Of a DNA stretch of 64,000 bases, positions 33,110 through 42,045 are shown one piece after another. How positions within the stretch are numbered: position 1 is the first letter of the stretch; each line of letters begins with the position of its first letter. Below the pieces are notes generated by a model. That model was not told the DNA's origin, ran no database searches, and saw nothing but the letters and a program-made list of their open reading frames with translations. Source of the stretch: UBA4582 sp002389265 (GTDB taxonomy: Bacteria; Pseudomonadota; Gammaproteobacteria; Pseudomonadales; Azotimanducaceae); contig CALSRT010000002.1 in NCBI GenBank assembly GCA_943788825.1, forward strand, positions 372,001-436,000. The letters run 5' to 3'. Position numbers and translations under genes: made by a program.

Positions 33110-33910
33110 ATGCTGACAACCGACACGACCCTTTTTGAGGTCAAAGACCATGTGGCCTGGATTACCTTGAATCGTCCCGCGGCCATGAACTCGTTGAACC
33201 CGGAATTGCGTTGGCAGCTGTCTCAGCACTTGGACATAGTCGAACGTGATGATGACATTTGGTTAGCGGTGATCACTGGAGCTGGCGAAAAAGCCTTTTC
33301 CGCTGGAGCCGATTTAAAGCATCGAGCGCTGGAGCGTGAGGGTAGTGATGCGGACAAGGCGAATTGGGCACAGCTGGCGCAGGAGACAACCCATGTTGTT
33401 GAGCGCTGGTATATGACCAAGCCCCTGATCGCCATGGTGAATGGTTATGCGCTTGGTGGTGGCTTAGAGGTGGCGCTCGCCTGCGATATTATTATTGCGG
33501 CAGACCATGCGGAGTTCGGCTTGCCCGAACCTCGCCGTGGTTTGATTGCCGGCTCCGCCGGGGTCCATCGACTGCCACGGCAGATTGGCTTGAAGCCGGC
33601 CATGGGCTATATGCTCACTGGCCGGCATATGAGCGCAGCGAGAGCCTATGAATTAGGTCTGGTTAACGAAGTGGTGCCCCTGGCGCAGTTACGTGAATGC
33701 GTGGATGGTTATGTGACTGATATTTTGCGGTGCGCCCCGCTGGCAGTGAGAGCCACCAAAGAGGTGGCCATGCGCGGCCTGGATCTGCCCTTGCCTGAGG
33801 CTTACCAGACCACTTATGCGGCTGAGACCCTGCGGCTTGCGAGTGCTGATGCTGCCGAGGGTCCCAAGGCCTTTACCGAGAAGCGCCCGCCAAAATGGCA
33901 AGGTAAATAG
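33110..33910 (+). CDS. Enoyl-CoA hydratase/isomerase family protein
   Basis: Crotonase-fold protein of 266 residues acting on acyl-CoA thioesters. WITLNRPAAMNSLNPEL, GAGEKAFSAGADLK (oxyanion-hole strand) and PLIAMVNGYALGGGLEVALACDIIIAA with the EFGLPEPRRGLIAGSAG helix are family core; the Glu of FGLPEP fits a hydratase. It ends in FTEKRPPKWQGK. The start ATG 33110 is preceded by AGGAGG eight bases away. It begins a plus-strand run with the GST and aldo/keto reductase genes, 65-80 bp apart. Exact substrate unknown. Confidence 0.93.
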   Translation: MLTTDTTLFEVKDHVAWITLNRPAAMNSLNPELRWQLSQHLDIVERDDDIWLAVITGAGEKAFSAGADLKHRALEREGSDADKANWAQLAQETTHVVERWYMTKPLIAMVNGYALGGGLEVALACDIIIAADHAEFGLPEPRRGLIAGSAGVHRLPRQIGLKPAMGYMLTGRHMSAARAYELGLVNEVVPLAQLRECVDGYVTDILRCAPLAVRATKEVAMRGLDLPLPEAYQTTYAAETLRLASADAAEGPKAFTEKRPPKWQGK

Positions 33911-33975
33911 CCCGTGGCGGCTATTGCCACGGATTTAAATAAAAGCCAACACAAACTGCCCTGACGGAGCTGCCT

Positions 33976-34758
33976 ATGCGTTTGTACCATAATCCGATTT
34001 CAACCTGTTCGCAGAAAGTCCGCATGGTGTTACATGAAAAGGGCCTGGCATTTGAAGACACGGTGCTGGATCTGCAGCAGGGTGAGCAATTCGAGCCTGG
34101 CTATCAGGCGCTCAATCCCAATGCGGTGGTGCCGACCCTGGAGGATCAGGGCAGTGTGATGATTGAATCGACCTTAATTAACGAATATTTGGATGACGCT
34201 TATCCGACCAAACCACTGAAGCCGGTTTCTGCCGTCGAGCGCCACCAAATGCGTTTGTTCTGCAAGTGTATTGACGATACCTTGCACCCCGCCTGTGGTG
34301 TTATCACCTACGCCATTGGCGTGCGACCGGGATTGCTGCAACGATCCCATGCAGACGTCGATGCCCTGTTAGCGAAGATTCCCAACGCTTATCGGCGCGA
34401 GGTCCGGCGTTCGGTGATTGATCAAGGTGTGGAGGCCGGTGTATTTCGTGAGGCGATGCTGACTCACCAAATGATCTTCGACCAAGCCAATGCCTTGCTC
34501 AGTACGCAGGAATGGTTGGCGGGTTCCACTTTCAGCCTCGCTGATTGTGCGCTGATGCCCTATGTAATTCGAATCGACCACTTGAGTCAGGGCCATGAAA
34601 TTGATCGGCGCGATCACCTGAAGCGCTGGTATGCTGCGATTCAACAGCGGCCGGCGTTTACTCAGGCAGTCACAAACTGGGCGCCGCCAGCGCTGGTCGC
34701 CAGTTTTCGACAGGCGGGTGCGGCAGTGGCGGCGGATATCGTGCGAGTCCTGGGCTGA
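33976..34758 (+). CDS. Glutathione S-transferase family protein
   Basis: Cytosolic GST-like protein of 260 residues. The thioredoxin-fold N-domain (MRLYHNPISTCSQKVRMVLHE, NAVVPTLEDQG, IESTLINEYLDD) binds glutathione; a longer than usual helical C-domain follows (LAGSTFSLADCALMPYVIRI is the conserved N-capping box). Ser/Cys at STCSQK is the probable thiol-activating site. It lies between the crotonase and the aldo/keto reductase, which suggests a role in the same catabolic pathway or in detoxifying an intermediate. The C-terminal extension after TNWAPP is Ala-rich. Confidence 0.9.
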   Translation: MRLYHNPISTCSQKVRMVLHEKGLAFEDTVLDLQQGEQFEPGYQALNPNAVVPTLEDQGSVMIESTLINEYLDDAYPTKPLKPVSAVERHQMRLFCKCIDDTLHPACGVITYAIGVRPGLLQRSHADVDALLAKIPNAYRREVRRSVIDQGVEAGVFREAMLTHQMIFDQANALLSTQEWLAGSTFSLADCALMPYVIRIDHLSQGHEIDRRDHLKRWYAAIQQRPAFTQAVTNWAPPALVASFRQAGAAVAADIVRVLG

Positions 34759-34838
34759 AGCTACGCCCGATCGCTAAACGCCCTGACTCCGCCGCTGGTT
34801 GGCGTCAAAAAATTAATGACCATGAGGAATTCAAGCAT

Positions 34839-35870
34839 ATGTTAAAAGCCGTTCAAATGGGGCGCAATACCGGCCTTCGAGTCTCGCCATTGTGCCTCGG
34901 CACCATGAACTTTGGTCAACCGGGTCGAGGCCACCAGGGCGACTGGACCTTGGGTATTGATGAGGCCCGGAATATTTTCAAGGCCAGCATCGATCATGGA
35001 CTGTTCTATTTTGACTGCGCAGATATCTACGGGGTTGGGGCCAGCGAGGAAGTGGTAGGCAAACTCTTGAACGAGTTGTTACCGCGTGACGAGTATGTGC
35101 TGACGACCAAGGTCTCTATGCCCATGGGCGCCGGTGCGAATATGGGCGGCCTGTCGCGCAAACATATTATGGAAGGCGTCGATCGGTCTCTTAAGCGTCT
35201 GGGTCATGATTATGTGGACCAATTGATTATCCATCGTCATCCCCACGGCGTGCCCGGTCAGGTCAGAGTGCCCATAGAGGAGACGCTGGAAGCCTTGCAC
35301 GACGTGGTCAAGGCCGGTAAGGCGCTGTATCTCGGTGGATCCTCGATGTTCGCCTGGCAGTTTGCAGAGTTGCAAATGACCGCGACCCAGAATAATTGGA
35401 CTCGGTTTGTATCGATGCAAAACCATTACAATCTGATCTACCGAGAGGAAGAGCGCGAGATGATTCCCTATTGCATCGACTCGGGAGTGGCCGTCACGCC
35501 TTGGTCGCCATTGGCGCGGGGCATCCTGGCGGGTGCCTACCAGGGTGGTTTTGGGGGCGGTTCAACCAAGCGCTCTATGGGCCAGGACCGAGCTCGAACC
35601 GAGAGTCTGTATCGCGGCGCTAACGACTTTGCCATTGCCGACAGAGTAGTTGAAATGGCCGATAAATATGGCAAGACCCCGGCTCAGATCGCTCTTGCCT
35701 GGTTGATGGCGAAGCCTGGCGTGGTCTGCCCGGTTATTGGTGTATCCAAGATTAAGCAGCTTGACGATCTGGTAGATGCGGTGAGTATTACCCTTGAGGC
35801 TGAGGATATCAGTTATCTGGAAGCGTTATATCAGCCCGTTGAGAATCTGTTGTCTCTCGGTGCTTCTTAG
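34839..35870 (+). CDS. Aldo/keto reductase (YajO/AKR11-like)
   Basis: NADP-dependent carbonyl reductase of 343 residues. GLRVSPLCLGTMNFG, FDCADIYGVGASEEVVG (catalytic Asp and Tyr), TTKVS (Lys), QLIIHRHP (His) and CPVIGVSKIKQLDDLVDA (cofactor loop) fit the AKR fold. The TMNFG and LARGILAGAY segments are typical of the branch that contains E. coli YajO-type enzymes. It is the last gene of the crotonase-GST-AKR run. No hairpin with T-run was found downstream. Confidence 0.92.
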   Translation: MLKAVQMGRNTGLRVSPLCLGTMNFGQPGRGHQGDWTLGIDEARNIFKASIDHGLFYFDCADIYGVGASEEVVGKLLNELLPRDEYVLTTKVSMPMGAGANMGGLSRKHIMEGVDRSLKRLGHDYVDQLIIHRHPHGVPGQVRVPIEETLEALHDVVKAGKALYLGGSSMFAWQFAELQMTATQNNWTRFVSMQNHYNLIYREEEREMIPYCIDSGVAVTPWSPLARGILAGAYQGGFGGGSTKRSMGQDRARTESLYRGANDFAIADRVVEMADKYGKTPAQIALAWLMAKPGVVCPVIGVSKIKQLDDLVDAVSITLEAEDISYLEALYQPVENLLSLGAS

Positions 35871-35967
35871 GTTGAGCTGCATCATTGGCGCGGAGTGAGG
35901 CTCCGTATGACACGCTTGTTGGAAACCAAATGCTGCATCCGCTTGCGCTAAACCATTACTGTTGCGT

Positions 35968-36249
35968 TTAGTTTATTTTACTACGCTGACGATAACTTTC
36001 GGCCGCGACCTGCTCTGTAGTGATGCCGTTTTTCTTAGCGATCTGGGCATAGGCCGCCAGACGCCGTTGATTGATTTCCGCGACCAAGACTTTCACCTCG
36101 GGTGGTGCAGTGGGTGTCGCCTGAACGTATCCGGTGGGTACTTCAATCGCATGGCCGGCGTTGCGAGCATCGTCGAGCGGGCTGGCCAGTGCCGAGAGGC
36201 TGAATGCCAGCAAGCTGCCAATAAACAAAGTTCTCATCTGTGAGCGCAT
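35968..36249 (-). CDS. ydbL: YdbL, DUF1318 periplasmic protein
   Basis: A small exported protein of 93 residues. The Sec signal peptide is MRSQMRTLFIGSLLAFSLSALA with cleavage before SPLDDA. The mature part has the DUF1318 pattern: VPTGYVQA and EVKVLVAEINQRRLAAYAQIAKKNGIT. ATG 36249 is preferred because AGG lies nine bases upstream; ATG 36258 directly follows the ynbE stop. YdbL is encoded with YdbH and YnbE in many gammaproteobacteria and is thought to help or regulate their lipid-transport bridge. Confidence 0.88.
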   Translation of the reverse strand: MRSQMRTLFIGSLLAFSLSALASPLDDARNAGHAIEVPTGYVQATPTAPPEVKVLVAEINQRRLAAYAQIAKKNGITTEQVAAESYRQRSKIN

Positions 36250-36259
36250 AGTCGACATC

Positions 36260-36445
36260 CTAGAAAATTTCAGTTTCGGTTTCAAACAGGTCTTCGAGAT
36301 CCTTGGAAACTCGAATTCTGATTTCATGTTCGATCTTGACGTTCAGGTTGATTTGTATCGGCTCCGCTGGCGCTTGTAACTGCACGGTTGGTGTACAACC
36401 GTTCAACCCGACGATGGCGATGATGCAAAGACAGCTCGTTTTCAC
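36260..36445 (-). CDS. ynbE: YnbE, outer-membrane lipoprotein
   Basis: A 61-residue lipoprotein: signal with lipobox LNGC (lipidated Cys17) followed by TPTVQLQAPAEPIQINLNVKIEHEIRIRV, the beta-strand core seen in YnbE proteins. The start is GTG 36445 with AGGA nine bases upstream. In E. coli YnbE sits in the outer membrane and pairs with YdbH to complete an inner-to-outer membrane bridge. The gene lies between ydbH and ydbL, with the ydbL start only a few bases beyond its stop. The C-terminus LFETETEIF is acidic. Confidence 0.9.
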   Translation of the reverse strand: MKTSCLCIIAIVGLNGCTPTVQLQAPAEPIQINLNVKIEHEIRIRVSKDLEDLFETETEIF

Positions 36446-36481
36446 GTGATGAATTCCTGATAAGAGTGAATACCAATGTCG

Positions 36482-38767
36482 CTAATGCTTAGTCTTGCCG
36501 GGCAGCTTCGACCCATTCTGAACCTTCTTTTCCACAGTGTCACCCATGCGTAAACTCTCTAGCAGGGTGCCGATGTTCTCTTCGATAGATAGGTTGAAAT
36601 GAATCTCTCGGCCTTGCTCGAAGTTTGGGTTGTGGCCCTGTAGTGCCGTTTTTGCGGTCAGGTTGCCAGTGGCTGAATAATCCAATGTCACTGCCAATCT
36701 ATGGTATTGAAAGTCTGACAGAGTATCCAGCACGATCTTTGTTTTGTCTGAGCCCATCAGCAAGTCCCTGGTGGCTTGATTCGGCGTGTAACGTATATGC
36801 CCGCCTGGCGGCTCCGCGCTCAGCTGTCCGGCGACAACACTGATATTACCTTGGCTTATCTGAACAGGAACTGAACCGCTGATCTGGCCGCTGCTATCAA
36901 AATCATCTCGCCCAAGATCAAGGATCTGTTGCAGGGCCAGTGCCTTGAGTCGTAGCTGGGCGAAGCCGCTGAGCTGACTCGACTCAAAGTGAAATGCCGT
37001 TGATGTCGCTTCACCCTCGAACAAATGTGCGGTTAGATTTTGGCCTCGGGCCTCGAGCTGCTGCGTAGCGCTATCTGCGCTCACATCGAAACTAGCGGCA
37101 ATGTCGGTGATAGGAATGCCGATATCCAAGGTTTGAAGCCTCAGCTGGGCTGGTTGCGAGGAGGTCATCACGGGCCAGCCAGCGAGCTGCAGATCAAGGA
37201 ACAATCCGAAGATCTGATAATCATCATAGTTGAAGTCGGTATTTTTCAAGCTGATGGTTGACGCCACATTCGTGATCGCAGGAATAGCTGAGTGGCTATC
37301 CCAGTTCACCTGGGTCTTGCCTGTAATCGTGCCTTGACGGATCTGCAGGGAATCCACAGCCGTCAGTTGTGGCAGTTTTGCCAGGCCAAGTAGCGCCGTG
37401 TCGAAGGTCGCTTGGGCTTCGCCGACGCCCTTGACGAAGTCTTCGCGAACCACGAGATCACGCAGGGGCACGCCAAATGCTCGCGTGTTTTGGCTGGTGG
37501 CGAGTAAGACACTATCCATGAGCGTGAATGCCATGGTGGCCTGCAGAACAGGTTGGGTAGCCTCGGTGACGGTGATATGGGCAGTGCCCTGCGCTGAGCC
37601 TGCGGGATCACTGTTGGACAGGCGGGTATCGGTGACTTCCAGCACATAATCAAAGTGCGCGCCAAGCCTGCCGTGAACATTGAGAGTTGGAATTGTGCAC
37701 TCAAGATGGTCGGTCAGTTGGCAGCTGGCGCCTTTGTCGACGTTAATCTGGCCTTTCATCAGATCCTGGTCTGACAGGTTCATCACGAGAGCCCGATCTA
37801 GATATGCTGTATATCCCGCAGCATTGTGCGTGGCGCTGATGGCGAGGCCTGATTCACTAGACAGTGCTGTCGTACCCGTGGCAAGACCCCATTCGCCAGC
37901 AGCCTCGACGCTTAACGCCAACGTGCCGGCGTGCCAGATATCGGCGACTGTGGCGGGCGTTGCCGCGGGTATCGCCATACTGAACTCGACTTGAGCCTGA
38001 GACAGGGCCAGTGAGCCTGCGGTGCCAGCGGGCAGGTGTTCCAGGGGCAAGTTTGTGGTCAATCGCCCGAGGTTGATGGTGCCAGTGAAGAAAGGTGTCG
38101 CGCTATTGGCTGTGCTCACATGCCCGTTCAGGATCCATAGCGCCGGTAGGGGCAGCCCGAGTGCCTCAGTGACAGGCAGCGGACTATCGGTCGCTGTGGC
38201 TTTCGCGGCGTCGGCGACAACCGTCAGCGCCAGCTCATCAGACGCGATCAGCAATTCAGCCTGCGCACCATATTGCTGAACCGTGATCTTGGCTAGAACC
38301 TCTGAAGCCTGCCGCTGCCAGTGTAAACTGCCGGTCAGACAGCCATTGTCACAGTAGCGATAACTCGCGATATGGCCTTGCTCCGGTAGTGTGGGTAAAA
38401 CAGCCATGAGCTCGTCCTGCCATTCCCCGACAGTCACAATGGGCGCGTTCAGTTCTTGGTCTAGGCCTTCAACCTGCAGTTGCTCCAGATCTAACCGCCA
38501 GGCATTTGCCCAGGGTGTCAGCGGTGAGATTTGCAGGTTATTGATATGGAAGGTTTCCGTGCGTGACCGCAGCGTCAGTTCGTCGATCACCAGCGGCAAC
38601 CGCGCTTGCCGAGCCAGCGTCGCTGAGACTAACTTGATGTCGGTGCCGGCCAGTAGTTCGCGACCGACAACAATCATCAAGTCGGGCATCTTGTACCAAG
38701 CCAGACCGCCGCAGGCAATGATCAGCAGCCCGCCAAATCCGATGTAACGCAAGAGAGTTCCTGGCAT
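36482..38767 (-). CDS. ydbH: YdbH, AsmA-like intermembrane lipid transport protein
   Basis: A 761-residue protein with one N-terminal membrane anchor (about 7-24: IGFGGLLIIACGGLAWY) and a long periplasmic part rich in beta strands with many Val/Leu/Thr alternations. The C-terminal region (GHIRYTPNQATRDLLMGSDKTKIVLDTLSDFQYHRLAVTLDY) carries the YdbH/dicarboxylate-transport-like signature. YdbH, YhdP and TamB are the partly redundant AsmA-like proteins that move phospholipids to the outer membrane in E. coli. The order ydbH-ynbE-ydbL is the same as there. ATG 38767. Confidence 0.93.
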   Translation of the reverse strand: MPGTLLRYIGFGGLLIIACGGLAWYKMPDLMIVVGRELLAGTDIKLVSATLARQARLPLVIDELTLRSRTETFHINNLQISPLTPWANAWRLDLEQLQVEGLDQELNAPIVTVGEWQDELMAVLPTLPEQGHIASYRYCDNGCLTGSLHWQRQASEVLAKITVQQYGAQAELLIASDELALTVVADAAKATATDSPLPVTEALGLPLPALWILNGHVSTANSATPFFTGTINLGRLTTNLPLEHLPAGTAGSLALSQAQVEFSMAIPAATPATVADIWHAGTLALSVEAAGEWGLATGTTALSSESGLAISATHNAAGYTAYLDRALVMNLSDQDLMKGQINVDKGASCQLTDHLECTIPTLNVHGRLGAHFDYVLEVTDTRLSNSDPAGSAQGTAHITVTEATQPVLQATMAFTLMDSVLLATSQNTRAFGVPLRDLVVREDFVKGVGEAQATFDTALLGLAKLPQLTAVDSLQIRQGTITGKTQVNWDSHSAIPAITNVASTISLKNTDFNYDDYQIFGLFLDLQLAGWPVMTSSQPAQLRLQTLDIGIPITDIAASFDVSADSATQQLEARGQNLTAHLFEGEATSTAFHFESSQLSGFAQLRLKALALQQILDLGRDDFDSSGQISGSVPVQISQGNISVVAGQLSAEPPGGHIRYTPNQATRDLLMGSDKTKIVLDTLSDFQYHRLAVTLDYSATGNLTAKTALQGHNPNFEQGREIHFNLSIEENIGTLLESLRMGDTVEKKVQNGSKLPGKTKH

Positions 38768-38787
38768 GAGACGGTTAACCGGTAGGG

Positions 38788-38859
38788 TGAGCCAATAAGA
38801 GAGCCAATGACAGGACCAATAAAAGGACCAATAAAAAGACCAATAAAGGGACCAACAAG
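38788..38859 (+). repeat. About six 12-bp tandem repeats upstream of ydbH
   Basis: Degenerate units of the form AGGACCAATAAA: two exact copies (38812-38835), with diverged copies on both sides, in the spacer upstream of ydbH. Any ydbH promoter must lie in or beyond this repeat. Confidence 0.8.
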
Positions 38860-39017
38860 AGCGTCATTATGGCAAATCTCGAGCGATACGGGGAGCTGTT
38901 CTCCCTACCCAAGAAAGATGCTCGCGTTGATCGTTAAGCGCACTGACTTCAGGGATCCATGAGCTGCGACAACGGTCGGCACTGGCGAGATCTTAATGCT
39001 TGCACCGCCGGTTATTC

Positions 39018-39266
39018 TTATTGGGTTTTTTGCTGCTTGCGTAACATCACATCCAGTTGATCAACTATTTCAGCCCAGTCTGCATCTTCTGCTTTTGCCT
39101 GCTCCAGGAAATTCGCCTGCGAAGCGCGCCAGAAGCTGGCCTCATGCAATTTCACATGATCAGGCAAGGGCGCATGTTGCCTGATGAAATCTCGGATTTC
39201 TCGATCGGTATCACCGAGCCCCAGTTGCTCGAACAGGCTGGTTAACGAATGGTAATGGTCGCTCAT
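39018..39266 (-). CDS. DUF2789 protein
   Basis: An 82-residue helical cytoplasmic protein. SLFEQLGLGDTDREIRDFI, LPDHVKLHEASFWRASQANFLEQA and EDADWAEIVDQLD are the DUF2789 family pattern. Function is unknown; the family is frequent in Pseudomonas-like bacteria. It starts at ATG 39266 after a GGAGAAGCAGC stretch. It stands alone between ydbH (same strand, downstream) and the divergent M14 peptidase. Confidence 0.9.
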   Translation of the reverse strand: MSDHYHSLTSLFEQLGLGDTDREIRDFIRQHAPLPDHVKLHEASFWRASQANFLEQAKAEDADWAEIVDQLDVMLRKQQKTQ

Positions 39267-39646
39267 TGCTGCTTCTCCTTGCGCTTGATGGATGGGTGCC
39301 TGTCGCTGATTCTAATTCTAATTCAAATTCTGACTCTGACTCTGACTGTGCGGCACGAGAGATATGCAGCCCGTCGGGAAAACCCAGTTCCTTGCGCTAG
39401 GTTGTCGCCAGGCTCCGGTCGTTGAAGATCTATCGCTCAGCTTCTGCTGCAGCAGGCCATGCTCGAGGGCCATGATATCTGCTCTATAAAGGCGGTTTCT
39501 TGATTCAGCGAACCTGCTGTGAGTTTAATCAATGAGAGATAGGGAAATTTATTGGAATCCGTAAGCTGGCCGCCATTTCTGACTTCAGCAATCGAAGACT
39601 AGGTGCAGTAAGCTGCAGCAACAAAAATTTTTGGACGAGTGACAAC
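39267..39646. other. Spacer with hexamer repeats, no gene seen
   Basis: About 380 bp between divergent genes. Bases 39311-39346 are six hexamers (TCTAAT twice, TCAAAT, TCTGAC three times). The rest has no recognisable gene, and the promoter of the M14 peptidase presumably lies in the last 150 bp. Confidence 0.5.
39311..39346 (+). repeat. Six 6-bp tandem repeats
   Basis: TCTAAT TCTAAT TCAAAT TCTGAC TCTGAC TCTGAC, upstream of the DUF2789 gene. Confidence 0.85.
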
Positions 39647-40555
39647 ATGCAATCACCACCCATAGGAACACCCGGCAAGCCCTGGAACGAAAACGATAAA
39701 GCAGCCTGGCTCGCGAGCCAATCTATTCAGCGCGCCTATTCAGAGGAGGTCGTGGCACAGCTTGAGCTGCTGACAGACACGTTTGAGCTTGAGCGTTATG
39801 GCGCCTTGTCTTATGCCCCAGAGCGATACCCGCTGTACTTGTTGAAGACTCGACAATGGGCCAGCCATAAGCCCAACATCTTGATTACTGGCGGCGTCCA
39901 TGGCTATGAGACCAGTGGCGTGCAAGGCGCGATTCGTTTCGCGCAAACGCAAGCACGGCAGTTTTCTGAACGGTTCAACTTTGTGATCATGCCCTGTGTC
40001 AGCCCTTGGGGTTATGAGACGATCAATCGCTGGAATTCACGGGCAATGGACCCTAACCGATCATTCTTCAAAAATAGCCCGGCAGAAGAAGCCGCAGCGG
40101 TAATGGCCTATCTGCAAAGCGCAGCGATTACCTTTCTGGCTCATTTTGATTTACACGAAACTACGGATTCCGATAATTCGATTTTTCGCCCCGCGCTTGA
40201 GGCCCGGGATGCGGTTAAGCAAGAGATCTGGGACATTCCTGACGGCTTCTACACCGTGGGCGACACTGCCAGACCGGCTGTTGAGTTCCAAGGGGCGATC
40301 ATTAAGTCGGTGGAGCAGGTCACCCATATCGCACCATCGAACGACGGTAAAATTATCGGCGAGACGTTGCAGCAACACGGCGTCATCAACTACGACGTAG
40401 GGGCTTTGGGTTTAAGTGTTGGTGTCACCTCAGCGAAATTTGTGACAACAACCGAAGTCTATCCCGACAGTTCCAAGGTCACGGCGGAGACCTGCATTGC
40501 GGCCCAGGTTGCGGCAATCACCGGTGGGCTGACTTACTTGAGCGAGCGTGCTTGA
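39647..40555 (+). CDS. M14-family zinc carboxypeptidase-like protein
   Basis: Metallopeptidase-fold protein of 302 residues, without a signal peptide and hence cytoplasmic. Zinc ligands fit His85 and Glu88 (GGVHGYETSG) and His170 (AHFDLHETTD); PNRSFF gives the Arg of the substrate pocket, and TTTEVYPDS near 275-283 offers the catalytic Glu. This resembles the DUF2817/succinylglutamate-desuccinylase-like M14 branch that trims peptides or acyl amino acids. ATG 39647. The substrate is unknown. The stop is followed within 10 bp by the repeat array at 40564. Confidence 0.9.
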   Translation: MQSPPIGTPGKPWNENDKAAWLASQSIQRAYSEEVVAQLELLTDTFELERYGALSYAPERYPLYLLKTRQWASHKPNILITGGVHGYETSGVQGAIRFAQTQARQFSERFNFVIMPCVSPWGYETINRWNSRAMDPNRSFFKNSPAEEAAAVMAYLQSAAITFLAHFDLHETTDSDNSIFRPALEARDAVKQEIWDIPDGFYTVGDTARPAVEFQGAIIKSVEQVTHIAPSNDGKIIGETLQQHGVINYDVGALGLSVGVTSAKFVTTTEVYPDSSKVTAETCIAAQVAAITGGLTYLSERA

Positions 40556-40563
40556 GCGAGCGG

Positions 40564-40664
40564 AATATTTAGGGTCGGGTAAAATTTTGAATATTTAGGG
40601 TCGGGGTAAAAATTTCAAAATATTTTGAAATTTAGAATATTTAGGGTCGGGGTAAAAATTTGAA
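40564..40664 (+). repeat. Tandem partial copies of the left end of the miniature element
   Basis: Three copies of AATATTTAGGGTCGGGgTAAAA (near 40564, 40589 and 40635) precede the full element that starts near 40665. Between the second and third lies a perfect 24-bp palindrome (40610-40633, AAATTTCAAAAT and its complement). This looks like repeated end duplication or nested insertion. Confidence 0.8.
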
Positions 40665-40875
40665 AATATTTAGGGTCGGGTTAAATTTTCAAAATAGTTG
40701 TTTTTCATGTTGCTTAAGTGGCAAGTAGGTAGGGCCAACCTATCAGGACTGGTTCAGCTGGAATTTTTTCGCATAGCAATAGTCAAATTGAGGAGCTGTA
40801 TTCAACAGCATAAGCCCAATCTAGCTCACAGTGAGCCATAAGCCATTTGTAAATTTTACCCCGACCCTATTTTTC
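40665..40875. mobile_element. Miniature inverted-repeat element, copy A (about 210 bp)
   Basis: The left end ATATTTAGGGTCGGGTTAAA and the right end TTTTACCCCGACCCTATTTT are inverted repeats. The interior (AAGTGGCAAGTAGGTAGGGC, then TCTAGCTCACAGTGAGC) is clearly the same sequence as copy B at 47468-47678. It encodes no protein, so it is a MITE or REP-derived element moved in trans; GGGTCGGGGTAAA ends are, from memory, widespread in gammaproteobacteria near RAYT-type transposases. No such transposase was found in this window. Confidence 0.8.
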
Positions 40876-41054
40876 CCGAGAGTCGGGCGCCGCCCCGGAG
40901 TGCAAGCGGGCCTGTTTCACTGATGCCCAAAAACCAACGGTTTCTTTCGGCTTGTTGCGCTGAGTAACCGCGGCCCGACCGCGCTATGCCTGGGGATCGT
41001 AATGGCGATGTTTGTGGAGCAAATGCGGGTGGATTTTCTCCACGGGGGTGTCAC

Positions 41055-41489
41055 TCAGGGTGCATGCTTGAACGTGAGCTGTGGATCCTTCAAGTGCCCG
41101 CTGAGGTCACCATAAAGAGGGTGCCTAATATCGCGCTGGGCAAACCGCCACTGGCCGTCCACCCGTTGAAACTGATCGAAATATTCTCCAGCGAAAATTA
41201 CGCCAAGAGGCCTTGAAGGGGTTTGTTGATAGACCCGAACGTAAGAGTGACCTGTGGCTGATCGTTCATCCCCAGCGATGTTGATCTGAATGTTGCTGAT
41301 GACATGCTTGGTTCTTGGGGTGCCGTCGTCATAGAGAATGACATTAGCGGCCGATGCTGGCGGCGGCTTCTCGCCCTCGACCAGCCAGTCAGCGTGACGC
41401 ATGAGCTCCGCAAAACGTTTGAAATCACCATGATCAATGGCTGTGCAGTAGTCGTTCATGAGGGTTGAGATGTGGTGATGCGCGGACAT
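41055..41489 (-). CDS. NTF2-like/SnoaL-fold protein
   Basis: A small cone-fold protein of about 144 residues: helical N-terminus (ISTLMNDYCTAIDHGDFKRFAELM), ADWLVEG, then TKHVISNIQINIAGDERSATGHSYVRVYQQ and EYFDQFQRVDGQWRFAQRDIRH, the usual NTF2-like sheet. This matches the nuclear transport factor 2/SnoaL-like family, whose members include hydratases, isomerases and ring-hydroxylating dioxygenase small subunits. ATG 41489 is used; TTG 41531 in frame would add 14 residues. No close partner gene indicates its role. Confidence 0.87.
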   Translation of the reverse strand: MSAHHHISTLMNDYCTAIDHGDFKRFAELMRHADWLVEGEKPPPASAANVILYDDGTPRTKHVISNIQINIAGDERSATGHSYVRVYQQTPSRPLGVIFAGEYFDQFQRVDGQWRFAQRDIRHPLYGDLSGHLKDPQLTFKHAP

Positions 41490-41531
41490 GATGGGATCGC
41501 TGACGACGTTTGGCACAGTATACGAAATCAA

Positions 41532-42045
41532 AGTGCAGCTTTAAAGAGCGTGCCTTGTTTGTACTTCTGGGGTCGGTGGTCTATAAAAATTTATTAATTT
41601 TCTATTCTTCGGTGTATCGCTTCTTCATGTGGAGACCTCCATCTCATAAGAGTAAACGGAAATCTCATTTTCATCATGGTGCTAATTTAGGGGGAACGGT
41701 CATGTGCTGCCCAAGTATTGCCTTCGGGCTGAATAGCACCTGTAGATTCAGCATCCTTGAGTGACTAGGAATCTCTCGAACTAACGGTCGCCAGCGCTCG
41801 CTCTAGCACCAACCTAACAATGGTGCGCTCCACGGTTAATCTGGGCCAGTATGATTAGTGGTGCACCACTCAGAGATTGTGGTTAAGCAATGATTAGGCT
41901 GTTCCAGATTGATTTCTGTGAATTGGTATTAGATTGGATGGGCGGTTTCGATGTTAAGCCACTTACCTTGAATCTGCAGCTATCAAATCAGTGTATGGCT
42001 GCTCGATGTTGTGCGCAGTTTGCTCTGGCTCGTTACTCTGGTGCG
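41532..42045. other. Spacer without recognisable gene
   Basis: About 510 bp, AT-richer than the flanks. A frame at 41510-41764 gives a Cys/Ser/His-rich product without family resemblance and is not called. Near 42020-42050 a 14-15-bp pair (TCTGGCTCGTTAC, TCTGGTGCGTTAC) is seen. I see no terminator or operator. Confidence 0.5.

Noticed and set aside
40564..40875. CRISPR-like array because of repeated AATATTTAGGGTCGGG units
   Set aside because: Spacings are irregular, the units are ends of a miniature inverted-repeat element, and no cas genes are nearby.
41510..41764. 84-residue plus-strand frame in the spacer after the NTF2-like gene
   Set aside because: Begins inside the divergent gene's upstream region, composition is Ser/Cys/His-rich and irregular, no ribosome site or recognisable motif.
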